DNA of 64,000 nucleotides, from contig NZ_JAIWNB010000025.1 of assembly GCF_020215705.1 (NCBI RefSeq), forward strand, positions 1 to 64,000, written 5' to 3'. The DNA is from Nonomuraea aurantiaca. Lineage in GTDB: Bacteria > Actinomycetota > Actinomycetes > Streptosporangiales > Streptosporangiaceae. Shown one piece after another: positions 35,226 to 43,807 of the stretch. Both the position numbers and the translations under genes were made by a program. The notes under the pieces are model-generated. The model was not told the origin of the DNA and made no database searches. It was given only the letters and a program-made list of their open reading frames with translations. Within the stretch, counting starts at the first letter, position 1, and every line of letters begins with the position of its first letter.

Positions 35226-35939
35226 ATGACCACCGCCATGCCCACGACCACGCGCGAGGCCGTCCCGCCCCTGCGTGCCGCGCTCGCGCTGCTCATCCCG
35301 GTCGGCCCGCTGGCCGTCGCGATCCTGCGGGCCATCCTGCCGTACTCTACGACCGACGACTCAGCCGGGCTCGTCGGCAAGGTCGCCGCCCACCAGGACG
35401 CTCAGAACATGGTGCTGTGGCTCGCCTTCGCCGCCACCCTGACGCTGGTGCCGGGGACGATCGCGATCGGCCTGCTCGCGGTCCGGCACGCCCCCCGGCT
35501 GGGGACGGCCGGGATGGTGCTGACCGTCGCCGGCTTCTCCTCGCTGTACGCCGTAGGGGTCAGCGACCACGTCGCGCTGTCGGCGGTCCGCGATGGTCTC
35601 GACCTCGGTTCGGCCGCACGGCTCCTCGACGACGTGCAAGGTCTGCCCGCCGTCTCGGCGGCCACCATGCTGTTCGTCCTCGGCCACATCCTCGGCGTGG
35701 TTCTGCTCGGGGCCGCGCTGTGGCGAGGCGGAATCGTTCCCGCCTGGGCCGGGATGGCCTTGATCGTCTCCCAGCCCTTGCACGCCGTGTTCGCCGCCGT
35801 CGTGCCGAACGCCGCGCTCGACGGGCTGGCCTGGGGGCTGACCGCGATGGGCTTCGCGGCCGCGGCGTTCGCCTTCGCCCGCCACCCGGGTGGGTCCATC
35901 CGCCCACAGGACAGGCGCGAGGACGGCAGCGTCCGATGA
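35226..35939 (+). CDS. Seven-span-like membrane protein beside the two-component system
   Basis: 237 residues with about seven hydrophobic helices (ALALLIPVGPLAVAILRAIL, MVLWLAFAATLTLVPGTIAI, MLFVLGHILGVVLLGAALWR, GLAWGLTAMGFAAAAFAFAR). ATG 35226 with GGAGG at 35214-35218. It is divergent from the sensor kinase, and such adjacency often means that it is a target or accessory of the system. Its stop codon overlaps the start of the transposase fragment (ATGA at 35936), so the transposon inserted exactly at its end. Confidence 0.75.
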   Translation: MTTAMPTTTREAVPPLRAALALLIPVGPLAVAILRAILPYSTTDDSAGLVGKVAAHQDAQNMVLWLAFAATLTLVPGTIAIGLLAVRHAPRLGTAGMVLTVAGFSSLYAVGVSDHVALSAVRDGLDLGSAARLLDDVQGLPAVSAATMLFVLGHILGVVLLGAALWRGGIVPAWAGMALIVSQPLHAVFAAVVPNAALDGLAWGLTAMGFAAAAFAFARHPGGSIRPQDRREDGSVR

Positions 35940-36525
35940 TCCGCTCGTCACGCCCGCTCTTGATCGCCTGGCTCGACCACGAAGGCGAGCTGCCCATCCT
36001 CGGGGGCACCCTCATGCGGCTGAAGGTTGAGCACCTGCCCGGCGACCGTGACGCTCCGCCAGTCTGGCTCTGGTCCTCCAAGACCGGAGCCACCAGCACG
36101 AATGTGGATCGATGCTGGCAGGCGTTCCTGCGCAGATTCGACCTGGAACACACCTACCGATTCTGGAAGCAAACCCTCGGCTGGACCCGGCCCAAGCTTC
36201 GCGCCACCCAGGCAGCCGACCGCTGGAGCTGGCTGCTCGTCATTGCCCACACTCAGCTACGCCTCGGCCGCCACCTGATCGAGGACCTGCGCCACCCCTG
36301 GGAGAGACCCGTCCCGCGCGGCCAGCTCACACCTGCCCGCGTCCGGCGTGGGTTTCGGAACCTCCGCCCGCTCCTCGCCCAACCGGCCAGCGCACCCAAA
36401 CCCTCCAGACTCGGCCCGGGGCGCCCACCCGGCATCCCAACCGCCGGCCCGCGCCCCGCTACGACGTCGGCAAGACCGTCAAACGCGGCCGCACCCTCGC
36501 AGCACTCCAACAAACCGGACGATGA
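35936..36525 (+). pseudogene. Transposase fragment (NF041680-like), 5' truncated and frameshifted
   Basis: From 35936: MRLKVEHLPGDRDAPPVWLW, FLRRFDLEHTYRFWKQTLGW, TRPKLRATQAADRWSWLLVI and VRRGFRNLRPLLAQ, the C-terminal third of a family of actinomycete DDE-like transposases. Near 36430 the frame shifts and the natural end continues as NRRPAPRYDVGKTVKRGRTL AALQQTGR to TGA 36525. The catalytic Asp residues upstream are gone. Inverted ends were not identified. Confidence 0.7.
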
Positions 36526-36608
36526 AGAACAAGTTAGGCGTGTGAACATCCCGGCGCAGCCGAGGCGATCTCGTGCTCGGCCGCGCCGACGTGCCTGTGA
36601 GGTAGCGA

Positions 36609-37340
36609 TCAGTCGGCCCGGCCGTCGGGGTCGGACCTTGTTCCCGTGTCGAACCTCGCCGTTACGGGCGCGGTGCTCCAGTCGCTCACCTCATCACCCC
36701 TGTCGACGCACAGCAGCCGCGCCTGCACCACGTCCGTCAGCTGGTCGGCGCCGGGCAGGAACTCCGGGCCGTTGACGAAGTGCATGACGGCTCCGACGAC
36801 GTCCTGGCTGTCGTCCTCGTCGAGGTCCTCGGCGTCGAACGGCCTCCAGCCCGTCGCGGTGGCCGCCGCGAGAAGGCGAGCCGGGTCGTGGACGTGCACC
36901 TCTAGCAGGCTGATCGTGCGTACGACCGGCCCCGGGAAGGCGTCGAGGCGGGCGTCGCCCGGCGTGCGGCTCTCAAGGTCGCCACCGAGGCCGGCCGAGT
37001 CGCCCCGGCCCCGCCGCAGGGACTCCCACGTGGCGGCCAGCTCGGGGGCGTCGGCCCAGGTCCCGTTCACGACATCGGCCAGCGTACGGCGGAAGGAGGC
37101 GGCGGGCGCGTCGGGCAGAGCCGCTGCGATCCGCTCCGACTCAGCGCGGGCGGCGGGGCCCAGGCCGTTCTCCAGCACCGAGGAGAGAAGGTAGGCGGTG
37201 TGCTGAGCGAGGGCGGGATCGGTGCAGGTCAGTACGGCATGCAGGGTCGCGGGCTGGCCGGAGCGCTCGACGAGGGCGTACACCCTGCTCTTGGCGCGGG
37301 TGAGCTCGCAGTGGAAGGCGCGAGGGACGGCAGAGGTCAT
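36609..37340 (-). CDS. Hypothetical soluble protein
   Basis: 243 residues, Ala/Asp/Glu-rich: HCELTRAKSRVYALVERSGQ, HTAYLLSSVLENGLGPAARA, HVHDPARLLAAATATGWRPF, DEDDSQDVVGAVMHFVNGPE. The repeated pattern of amphipathic helices and an acidic DLDEDDSQD loop does not match a family I know. ATG 37340 with GGAG upstream. Downstream of a hairpin (37381-37415). Confidence 0.6.
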   Translation of the reverse strand: MTSAVPRAFHCELTRAKSRVYALVERSGQPATLHAVLTCTDPALAQHTAYLLSSVLENGLGPAARAESERIAAALPDAPAASFRRTLADVVNGTWADAPELAATWESLRRGRGDSAGLGGDLESRTPGDARLDAFPGPVVRTISLLEVHVHDPARLLAAATATGWRPFDAEDLDEDDSQDVVGAVMHFVNGPEFLPGADQLTDVVQARLLCVDRGDEVSDWSTAPVTARFDTGTRSDPDGRAD

Positions 37341-37380
37341 GACGGGTTCTCCATCAACGTGAGGTACGCCTGACGCATTA

Positions 37381-37415
37381 AAGATGCCCTGGGCCGGGGA
37401 AGTCCCGGGCATCTT
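37381..37415. terminator. Perfect 9-bp hairpin
   Basis: AAGATGCCC (37381-37389) pairs with GGGCATCTT (37407-37415) around a G/C loop that adds extra pairs. It lacks a T run, lies upstream of the minus-strand gene's ATG by about 40 bp, and may be an attenuator or a terminator for rightward transcription. Confidence 0.5.
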
Positions 37416-37542
37416 CGTATCGCCGTGTCGCGCCGCCCAGAGGGAACGACGCCAGGGGAGCTGCGGCCAGCCGATGTGACCGGGAGCTCGGTCAACACCG
37501 GTGAAGGTCCGTGCGCCGCGGCCGCAGTCGGACCGTGGCAGT

Positions 37543-38178
37543 CTAGACACCCGCACGGTTGAACGTCACGTGCGTGACGCCACTGGGCGAAGAGACGCTC
37601 TCGATCCGATAAGCCTTCTCGATACCTTCGAGCCCGTCCCAGAGCCGCACTCCACGGCCGAGCAGGATCGGGACTATCACGACGTGCATGTGGTCGATGA
37701 GGCCGGCGGCAAGGAACTCGCGAATGACCGTCGCACCGCCGCCGATGCGGACATCTCCGTCGCCGGCGGCCTTGCGAGCCGCCTCCAACGCCTCAGCAGG
37801 TGAGGCGTTGATGAAGTGGTAGGTTGTGCCGCCTTCCATCGTGATCGACGGGCGCGTGTGATGCGTGAGGATGAAGACCGGCGTGTGGAACGGCGGGTTG
37901 GGGCCCCAGGCGCCCTTCCACTCCGGGTCCTCGTGCCACCCGGGGTGTCCGAACTTTCCTGCGCCCATGATCTCGGCGCCGATTTTCGCGTCGTCGTGCT
38001 GGCGGACGAAGGCGTCGTCGATTCCGGTGCTGCCGCCGGGCTGCCACCAGTTGGTCGCGAACATCCACTGGTGGAGCCGGTCGCCGGCGTGCCCGAAATG
38101 CGCGTCGCGGTCCTGGCCTTCGCCGGTGCCGAATCCGTCGAGCGAGATCGCGAAATTCTGTACTCGTACGCGGGACAT
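37543..38178 (-). CDS. Dihydrofolate-reductase-like (RibD C-terminal) protein, copy A
   Basis: 211 residues: VQNFAISLDGFGTGEGQDRD (NADPH-binding first strand), AEIMGAGKFG, PVFILTHHTRPSITMEGGTT, VRIGGGATVIREFLAAGLID and HVVIVPILLGRGVRLWDG. This is the DHFR/RibD-C fold, an NADPH-dependent reductase without known substrate; it is not a true folate DHFR. ATG 38178 with SD AAGGAG. A second member lies at 41403-42050. Confidence 0.82.
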   Translation of the reverse strand: MSRVRVQNFAISLDGFGTGEGQDRDAHFGHAGDRLHQWMFATNWWQPGGSTGIDDAFVRQHDDAKIGAEIMGAGKFGHPGWHEDPEWKGAWGPNPPFHTPVFILTHHTRPSITMEGGTTYHFINASPAEALEAARKAAGDGDVRIGGGATVIREFLAAGLIDHMHVVIVPILLGRGVRLWDGLEGIEKAYRIESVSSPSGVTHVTFNRAGV

Positions 38179-38434
38179 GGTTGGTACTCCTTCGGGTTTC
38201 ATAAATGGACAGCTCAGTCCGTCAACCCCCGAGAGACTTCCGGGCTGAGCCACTAAGAGCCTGCTGACAAAGGATTTGGCCGCTGAGTCCGAGACCAGGG
38301 ATGCCTTGGTCAAGGCCATCTTCAAGTGATAGGCCCGCAGACAGGAGCCCTTGCCTGTGACGCCGCTCTCTGCGGCGTTCTGCCGCGGCTGAGCGCCCCA
38401 GAGAGCATGTGTCGGCTCCATGGTGAAAGGGCGT

Positions 38435-39262
38435 TCAGAAGCTGGTCGAGAGGGCGATGAGTCGCCATTGGTCCAGCTCACGGCGGACGAGGTCAAGCTT
38501 GGCCTCCACCCGTTCGATTGCGTCTGCGCCGAGTTGCAGGCGCAGCGGGGGCTCGCCAGCCTCCGCGACGTCTACGATCGCGGTGGCGGCCTTCGTCGGA
38601 TCGCCTGGTTGGCGGCCGTTGTTGGCGGCCAGGGCCCCGCGGGTCGGGCCCGTACCGGCGTCATAGTCCGAAATGGATGCGGGCTGGACTTGAAGGCTTG
38701 CGCCATCGAGGAAATCTGTGCGAAAGCCGCCCGGCTCGACAATGATGACCCGCACACCGAGGGGCGCCAGTTCGCCATGCAGCGCTTCGGAAATGCCCTC
38801 GAGGGCGAACTTCGTCGCGCCGTACAGGCCTGTGCCCGGAATCGTCGCGAACCCGGCCACCGAACCGATGTTCAGGACGCACCCTGATCTCTGGGCACGC
38901 AGTGTGGGTAGCGTCGCGCGCAACGTGTTCAGCACGCCGAAGACGTTGACGTCGAACAGGTCGCGTACCGCCTTGTCGGGCACCTCCTCAACCGCGCCCA
39001 CCAGCCCATACCCGGCGTTGTTGACCACAACGTCGATCCGGCCGAACTCAGCCAGTCCCGCTTCAACTGCGGCTTGCAGTTGCTCCTGAGAAGTGACATC
39101 CGCAGTCACCGCCAGCAGTCCGGCAGGCTTCTCCGGGTACGCCTTGAGCACCGCCTCCGCATCTCGAGCCGTGGCAATGACACCATGCCCCCGAGACAGT
39201 GCTTCGCGCACGATTTCCGCGCCCAGACCCCGCGACGCTCCGGTGACAAACCAAACACCCAT
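38435..39262 (-). CDS. Short-chain dehydrogenase/reductase (SDR)
   Basis: 275 residues of classical SDR type: WFVTGASRGLGAEIVREALS (TGxxxGxG NAD(P) site), VVVNNAGYGLVG (NNAG), LNIGSVAGFATIPGTGLYGA TKFAL with catalytic Ser, Tyr and Lys (S...Y..TK), and VEPGGFRTDF. The R in TARDAEAV suggests NADP preference. It is divergent from the MerR gene with a MerR-type promoter in the gap, so expression should be switched on by MerR plus its inducer. Start ATG 39262. Substrate unknown; the homologues are broad-range aldehyde/ketone reductases. Confidence 0.87.
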   Translation of the reverse strand: MGVWFVTGASRGLGAEIVREALSRGHGVIATARDAEAVLKAYPEKPAGLLAVTADVTSQEQLQAAVEAGLAEFGRIDVVVNNAGYGLVGAVEEVPDKAVRDLFDVNVFGVLNTLRATLPTLRAQRSGCVLNIGSVAGFATIPGTGLYGATKFALEGISEALHGELAPLGVRVIIVEPGGFRTDFLDGASLQVQPASISDYDAGTGPTRGALAANNGRQPGDPTKAATAIVDVAEAGEPPLRLQLGADAIERVEAKLDLVRRELDQWRLIALSTSF

Positions 39263-39316
39263 GATCTTTCCCCATCAGTTTGATCGGCTACGAGCTCTAC
39301 GTCTGGAAGCTATTAG

Positions 39317-39332
39317 CTAGAGTCGCCTCTAG
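39317..39332. promoter_or_regulatory. MerR-type promoter/operator
   Basis: CTAGAGTCGCCTCTAG is a 6+4+6 dyad. On the minus strand it lies between TTGACC (-35-like) and TAGCTT (-10-like) with a spacing of 19 bp, the over-long spacer MerR activators bend. It drives the SDR gene. Confidence 0.7.
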
Positions 39333-39371
39333 GTCAAGCAGTGTCGGCGGCAGCGTGACGGGGAGTCGTTC

Positions 39372-39875
39372 GTGGATTTGAGCATCGGTGAGGTGTCCAA
39401 GCGCAGTGGGCTGAGCGTCCACACGCTGCGCTTCTACGAAAAGGAAGGGCTGTTCGCCAACCCCGTACGCCGCACGCACAACGGGCAACGGATCTACCAC
39501 GAGGAAGACCTCGAGTGGCTGGCAAGCTGCACCAAACTGCGCTCCTCGGGGATGTCACTGGCGGCTATCCGGCGGTACGTCGAGCTGACCCGGCAGGGAC
39601 CTGGCAACGCACACGAGCGCCTGGCGTTGCTGCACGATCATGAGAAGCAGATCGAGGCGCAGATGCGTGAGCTTCAGGAATGCTTGGACGTGATCAGATA
39701 CAAGGTCAGGGTTTACGCGGAGCATGTCGCCCGAGGCCAATCCGACGAGCTCTGGAATCCATCCCATCGAGACGCCGGAACGGACCGTGACCGAACCATG
39801 AGTGATGCGCCTTGCGCAGCAGCTGAGATCGCAATCACCGACTGCCTGCCGACCCGGCGGGAGCAAAGGCAATAA
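39372..39875 (+). CDS. MerR-family regulator
   Basis: 167 residues. The MerR HTH and wing are intact: LSIGEVSKRSGLSVHTLRFY EKEGLF, RRTHNGQRIYHEEDLEWLAS and LRSSGMSLAAIRRYVELTRQ, followed by the dimer coiled coil (EKQIEAQMRELQECLDVIRY) and a short variable tail that may sense an aldehyde or other reactive compound. No Cys is placed like the metal-binding ones. GTG 39372. It is divergent from the SDR gene and probably activates it. Confidence 0.88.
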   Translation: MDLSIGEVSKRSGLSVHTLRFYEKEGLFANPVRRTHNGQRIYHEEDLEWLASCTKLRSSGMSLAAIRRYVELTRQGPGNAHERLALLHDHEKQIEAQMRELQECLDVIRYKVRVYAEHVARGQSDELWNPSHRDAGTDRDRTMSDAPCAAAEIAITDCLPTRREQRQ

Positions 39876-39890
39876 CCCGCTGAAGAAAGC

Positions 39891-40615
39891 TTAAGTGCTC
39901 GTCGGCATGGGGCCGTAGAGGGCTGGTCCGATCTTGTTGATGTAGCCCTGGTGAGACCATTGGGACAGCTGGACGCGGAAGCTGTTGACATTCTCGATGC
40001 CGAGGATGGCGGCCAGCTCGCTTGCTTTCCATGCTTTCCAGGGCTGAGCGGTCAGGAGTTGCAGGACCTTGCCGCGCCGATCGGGGCTGGACAGGACCGG
40101 CAGCGGTGGCGGGTCGCTCCAGCGGCGTGAGGGTGGCTGGGCTGCCAGCTCGCGGGTCAAGCGGCGGGTCATCTGGTGCACGGTGGCCCACCAGATCAGG
40201 GCCTCATGATGGGCGGGCTTACGTTCATAGATGCGCGTCAGGCGGCGGTAGCGGACCAGCCAGGCAAACGTCCGCTCCACCACCCACATCGTCTGGGAGT
40301 CCATACAGCCGGCGGTCGGAAGCTCTGCCCGTCCGGCCAGGATGCGCAGTCGGCCGCGCAACCTCCCGGCCAGTCGTTCCGGCAGACCACGCCGCGACCA
40401 GTGCACGAAGAACGCATACACCGCCTCATGGGGTGGGTAGTCGATCGGCAGGGCCCGCCACTCGATCCCGTACCGGGTCACATAACCGATCGCGTCCAGC
40501 ACCGCGCGCAGGTCATGCACCATCGGCCGGCCCGCGACCGCGACCAACTCGGCCATCACCGCCCGCGCCTCACCCTCCACACCGACCACTCAGCATCGGC
40601 CAGATCGGAAGGGTA
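39891..40615 (-). pseudogene. IS5-family transposase, frameshifted and internally deleted
   Basis: The family start YPSDLADAEWSV is in one frame (about 40580-40615), after which the protein continues in another: AVLDAIGYVTRYGIEWRALP, YAFFVHWSRRGLPERL, MDSQT. Then the DDE catalytic stretch that should follow is missing and the chain jumps to WVVERTFAWLVRYRRLTRIY, the normal end. A winged-helix-like tail (SELAAILGIENVNSFRVQLS QWSHQGYI) is fused to the C-terminus. With no Asp catalytic residues it is inactive. Confidence 0.75.
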
Positions 40616-40842
40616 TGCCGGTTTGCGACCCCGACATGCGCACCCCGGTGAGGCGCAACCGCTGGTGTTCACGGCCGCAGGTGTGTAGACAGACAAGCAC
40701 GGGCTCCTGGCCGCTGAGCTGCTTAGACACCACCTCAGCTACCGGGAGCCCGCTCCCGTTCACCGGGCGACAGCCCAACGATGACCACACCTCGACGATC
40801 TTCTGACCCGCGCCCAGCACCAAATCCCTTCGTCAGCAGGCT

Positions 40843-41406
40843 CTAAGGCTTGTCCCAGCCGGAGACGAACCAGCGGACCTCGCCGGTGGCGGGATCGTAC
40901 TCCCGCCGCTTGGTCGCGCCGATGTTGCCGCCGTACACGTGGATCCCGATGGTGGGCTCGGTGCCGACGGCCGCGACGGCGTGGACGTCGTCATCGGTGG
41001 TGCAGCAGACGGTCACCTGCCCCGGCACCCACCGCGCGTCACCGATCGGCGTCAGTGGCACGCTCGGGGCGGACGCGGCGGGCTTGAGGTAGCGGATCTC
41101 GTGTTCGACTCCGGCGTAGATGCCGACGACGCCCCACGTCTCATGTGAGTGCACGTTGGTCCGCTGCCCCACGTCCCAGACTACGGACGCCATCGACCAA
41201 CTGTCGTCGGGAGCGATGTACATCGGGTACGTGAGGTGACGCGAGGAGGATGCCCGGGTGACCTCAGGCGGGAGCCGGTATCCCTCGGCCAGGAGCGCCG
41301 ACAGCAGTTCGCCGACCCATGCCGTGATCTCGTGCTCGTCGTCGGTGCTCTTGACCACGAGGGCGACGTCGTCGATGAAGGCCCGCAGGCGGTCGTCGCC
41401 GGTCAT
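40843..41406 (-). CDS. Cysteine-dioxygenase-like cupin protein
   Basis: 187 residues. Cupin strands with metal-ligand His: VVWDVGQRTNVHSHETWGVV GIY, and a late DDDVHAVAAVGTEPTIGIHV (third His). This is the cysteine/thiol dioxygenase-type cupin (DUF of the cysteine dioxygenase family) acting on a small thiol or acid with Fe(II). The TAG stop (40843-40845) straddles the right end of the SDR-MerR transposon-like unit, so the insertion may have replaced the gene's original end. ATG 41406 overlaps the upstream reductase stop (41403). Confidence 0.72.
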   Translation of the reverse strand: MTGDDRLRAFIDDVALVVKSTDDEHEITAWVGELLSALLAEGYRLPPEVTRASSSRHLTYPMYIAPDDSWSMASVVWDVGQRTNVHSHETWGVVGIYAGVEHEIRYLKPAASAPSVPLTPIGDARWVPGQVTVCCTTDDDVHAVAAVGTEPTIGIHVYGGNIGATKRREYDPATGEVRWFVSGWDKP

Positions 41407-42050
41407 GACGAGATCCGGTACTTCAGGTGGGTGACGCCGGGCGCCTCGACGGCACGTACCTGCTCAAGCCGTACGTCCGCGCCCCCGAGGTCGTCCAGGG
41501 GGCGGGAGCCGCCGCCGAGCAGGATCGGGACGACGTGCAGTTCGAGCACGTCCAGCAGCCCCGCCGCCAGGTACTGCTGGATGACCTGGCCGCCGCCCCA
41601 CAGCATGACGTCCTTGCCGTCGGCGGCCTTCTTCGCCTGCTCCAGCGCCGACTCGATGCCGTCGGTGACGAAGTGGTACGTGGTGCCGCCCGCCATCTCC
41701 ACCGGCTCACGCGGGTGGTGGGTGAGGACGAACACGTCGTAGTGGTACGGCGGGTTGTCACCCCACCAGCCCTTCCACTGCCCGTCGCCCCAGGGACCGC
41801 CGCCGATGGGGCCGAACATGCCTCTGCCCATCACCGCGGCGCCGATGTTGTGGATCGCCTCCTGGAACACCGGCGTGCTGGCGTTCACCTCGCCGCCCTG
41901 CCCGCCGTGGGCCTCGCGGAAGGCGGCCAGCGCGGCCACCCAGTCGTGCAGCCCTTCGCCGCCCACGCCGAGCGGGTTCTCCACGCTCTGATCGGGACCG
42001 GCGACGTATCCGTCCAGCGAGATCGAGATGTGACACCTGAGCTTGCTCAT
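41403..42050 (-). CDS. Dihydrofolate-reductase-like (RibD C-terminal) protein, copy B
   Basis: 215 residues: CHISISLDGYVAGPDQSVEN, AAVMGRGMFGPIGGG, VFVLTHHPREPVEMAGGTTY, VMLWGGGQVIQQYLAAGLLD and HVVPILLGGGSRPLDDLGG. Same family and pattern as 37543-38178. It is the first gene of a coupled pair with the cupin gene (ATGA overlap) and is divergent from lysR; the LysR protein is the natural candidate regulator. ATG 42050. Confidence 0.82.
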   Translation of the reverse strand: MSKLRCHISISLDGYVAGPDQSVENPLGVGGEGLHDWVAALAAFREAHGGQGGEVNASTPVFQEAIHNIGAAVMGRGMFGPIGGGPWGDGQWKGWWGDNPPYHYDVFVLTHHPREPVEMAGGTTYHFVTDGIESALEQAKKAADGKDVMLWGGGQVIQQYLAAGLLDVLELHVVPILLGGGSRPLDDLGGADVRLEQVRAVEAPGVTHLKYRISS

Positions 42051-42153
42051 TGACCTGCTCCTCAGTCGGCTCGGCGCGTGTGTTCAGCGCCTTCACCCAT
42101 GAGCATGGCGCGACAAACAGATGACGTCTAATGGCAATTTTTCGGGACTTCCA

Positions 42154-42166
42154 TCGATATAATCGA
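42154..42166. promoter_or_regulatory. LysR-type T-N11-A dyad
   Basis: TCGATATAATCGA fits the T-N11-A LysR motif and is palindromic (TCGAT-ATA-ATCGA). It lies in the divergent lysR/reductase gap, 3 bp before the lysR ATG (42170). Confidence 0.6.
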
Positions 42167-42169
42167 TAC

Positions 42170-43081
42170 ATGCTCAGCCTGGTCCATCTCAGGGTTCTGA
42201 CCGCGGTGGCGAAACTCGGGTCCGTGACCGAGGCGGCCAAGGAACTGCACTACTCGCAATCGTCGGTGAGTCACCACCTGGCACGCTTGGAAGCCGCCAC
42301 CGGCGTCAGGCTCATCCAGCGCGTCGGCCGCGGCATCCGCCTGACTCCAGAAGGCCGCCTGCTGGCCGGCCGCGCCACCGAGATCCTCGGCCGCGTCGAC
42401 GCCGCGACCAACGAACTGGCGGCACAGGCCGGTCTGCGGGCGGGACGGGTGCGCCTGGCCGCTAACGCCTCACCGCTGAGCACGATCGTGCCGAAGGCGG
42501 CCGTGGCCTTGGAGCAGGCGTACCCGGGACTCGAGCTGATCCTCATCGACCGCCACCCGGTCGAAGCCCTGCAAATGCTGCGCCAGGGCGAGATCGACGT
42601 CGCTCTCATATTCCGGTACGCCAACGCCCCCGTCGAGGAGGAGGACGAGGGCTTCCGCCTCGTCCACGTCGGCGACGACCCGATCTACCTCATCAGCCGC
42701 CAACCCGACGACAGCCTCGCCAACCACCGCCACTCCTCCTGGATCGGCGGCTGTGAACGATGCCAGAACGAACTGATCAACGTGTGCCGCCGGGAAGGCT
42801 TCACCCCCCGCATCGCCTCACTCAGCGACGACATGGTCGTCGTCCAGGCCCTCGTCGCCGCCGGCAAAGGCGTCACCACCCTGCCGGGACTCGCGCTCCA
42901 GGCACACCGCCGACCCGACGTCCACGCCACCGAACTGACGGGCTTCACCCGCCGCCTCTACGCCGTCACCTATGGCGACCCACCCGATCCGCCCGCCACC
43001 GTCGCCCTGATCCAGGCCCTCCAGGACTCCGCCCGGTCAAACCAGAGCCCACCTGGCCGCCTGATCCCGTTCCCCGGCTGA
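42170..43081 (+). CDS. LysR-family regulator
   Basis: 303 residues. N-terminal winged helix (LVHLRVLTAVAKLGSVTEAA, LHYSQSSVSHHLARLEAATG) and the two-lobed effector domain (LRAGRVRLAANASPLSTIVP, DVALIFRYANAPVEEEDEGF, LVAAGKGVTTLPGLALQA). It should activate or repress the divergent reductase-cupin pair in response to a small molecule. ATG 42170; upstream frame to 42131 not needed. Confidence 0.88.
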   Translation: MLSLVHLRVLTAVAKLGSVTEAAKELHYSQSSVSHHLARLEAATGVRLIQRVGRGIRLTPEGRLLAGRATEILGRVDAATNELAAQAGLRAGRVRLAANASPLSTIVPKAAVALEQAYPGLELILIDRHPVEALQMLRQGEIDVALIFRYANAPVEEEDEGFRLVHVGDDPIYLISRQPDDSLANHRHSSWIGGCERCQNELINVCRREGFTPRIASLSDDMVVVQALVAAGKGVTTLPGLALQAHRRPDVHATELTGFTRRLYAVTYGDPPDPPATVALIQALQDSARSNQSPPGRLIPFPG

Positions 43082-43365
43082 ACGATCACGCCGCTGAGCG
43101 GCCCGATCGCGCCAATCCGGATCTTCCGGCCGTTGCTCCTGAGCGTCCTTCATTCAGCAGTCCCACCGTTACAGATCATCGCCCAGCGGTGATCGTCAGG
43201 AGTATCCCCACCCATGGTCCAACGACGGCGCCCTGCTCGTCACGCTTTCCCCGGTGTTCGGCTCGCTGGACACCCGCTCAAGATCACATACTGCGACGGA
43301 AAGGGATCGAAGACACCCTCTGAACGACCGTCGGTCTGACAAAGCCTGTAATAAGGTCCTGGATC
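43082..43365. other. Intergenic
   Basis: No supported gene; promoter of the kinase remnant presumably lies near 43330-43360. Confidence 0.35.
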
Positions 43366-43769
43366 ATGCCGGAGCCTCTTCATCCGGATGATCCACCCGA
43401 AATCGGCCAATACCGGGTGATTGGCCGACTGGGAGTCGGCGGGCAGGGCGTCGTTTACCTGGGCCAGGCCAGGGACGGGCGGTACGTGGCGGTCAAGGTG
43501 CTGCATGACGCGGTCTCCGACCAGGTGCTCGAGCGGTTCGCCAAGGAGGTGGCCGCCGCCCGGCGGGTCGAGCCGTTCTGCGTCGCCACGGGCACCGCTG
43601 GGTGCTCGACGGCCGTGAGAGCGGCGTGACCACCAGCTACAGCCCCAAGGGGCCATTCGAGGTCGTCACCCGGGTGGGTTTCTCCGAACCCGGCACCCAT
43701 ACGGCCACCTTCTGGCTGCTCAGGCCGGGCACGCGTCGTTCCAGGACCATATCGATCAAGGTCTGCTGA
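43366..43769 (+). pseudogene. Ser/Thr kinase with most of the gene deleted
   Basis: ATG 43366 starts IGQYRVIGRLGVGGQGVVYL GQ (glycine loop) and YVAVKVLHDAVS (catalytic Lys strand) but breaks after EPFCVATGT. A different frame then resumes with WVLDGRESGVTTSYSPKGPF EVVTRVGF, an extracellular-sensor-like end, to TGA at 43769. The catalytic loop HRDLKPxN, DFG and membrane segment are absent. The start is a paralogue of the kinase at 57112, so a deletion joined the two ends of a receptor kinase. Confidence 0.7.
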
Positions 43770-43807
43770 CCGACGCGCCCTGGAACGAACAGCGGGGCCG
43801 CGCTGCG

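Larger units (their letters stand above)
38257..40843. mobile_element. Transposon-like unit with IS5-type ends carrying SDR and MerR genes
   Basis: The left end GAGCCTGCTGACAAAGGATT (from 38257) and the reverse complement of the right end GAGCCTGCTGACGAAGGGAT (to 40843) face inward and differ at only a few positions. TAA stands outside each end (38254-38256 and 40844-40846), a fitting 3-bp target duplication. The right part (39891-40843) is a decayed IS5-family transposase; behind the left end about 100 bp resemble the same element's start (CAGGAGCCC blocks in both). Between them sit an SDR gene and its MerR regulator. It could be a composite transposon or a passenger-carrying IS derivative; without a whole transposase it cannot move alone. 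Confidence 0.65.
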
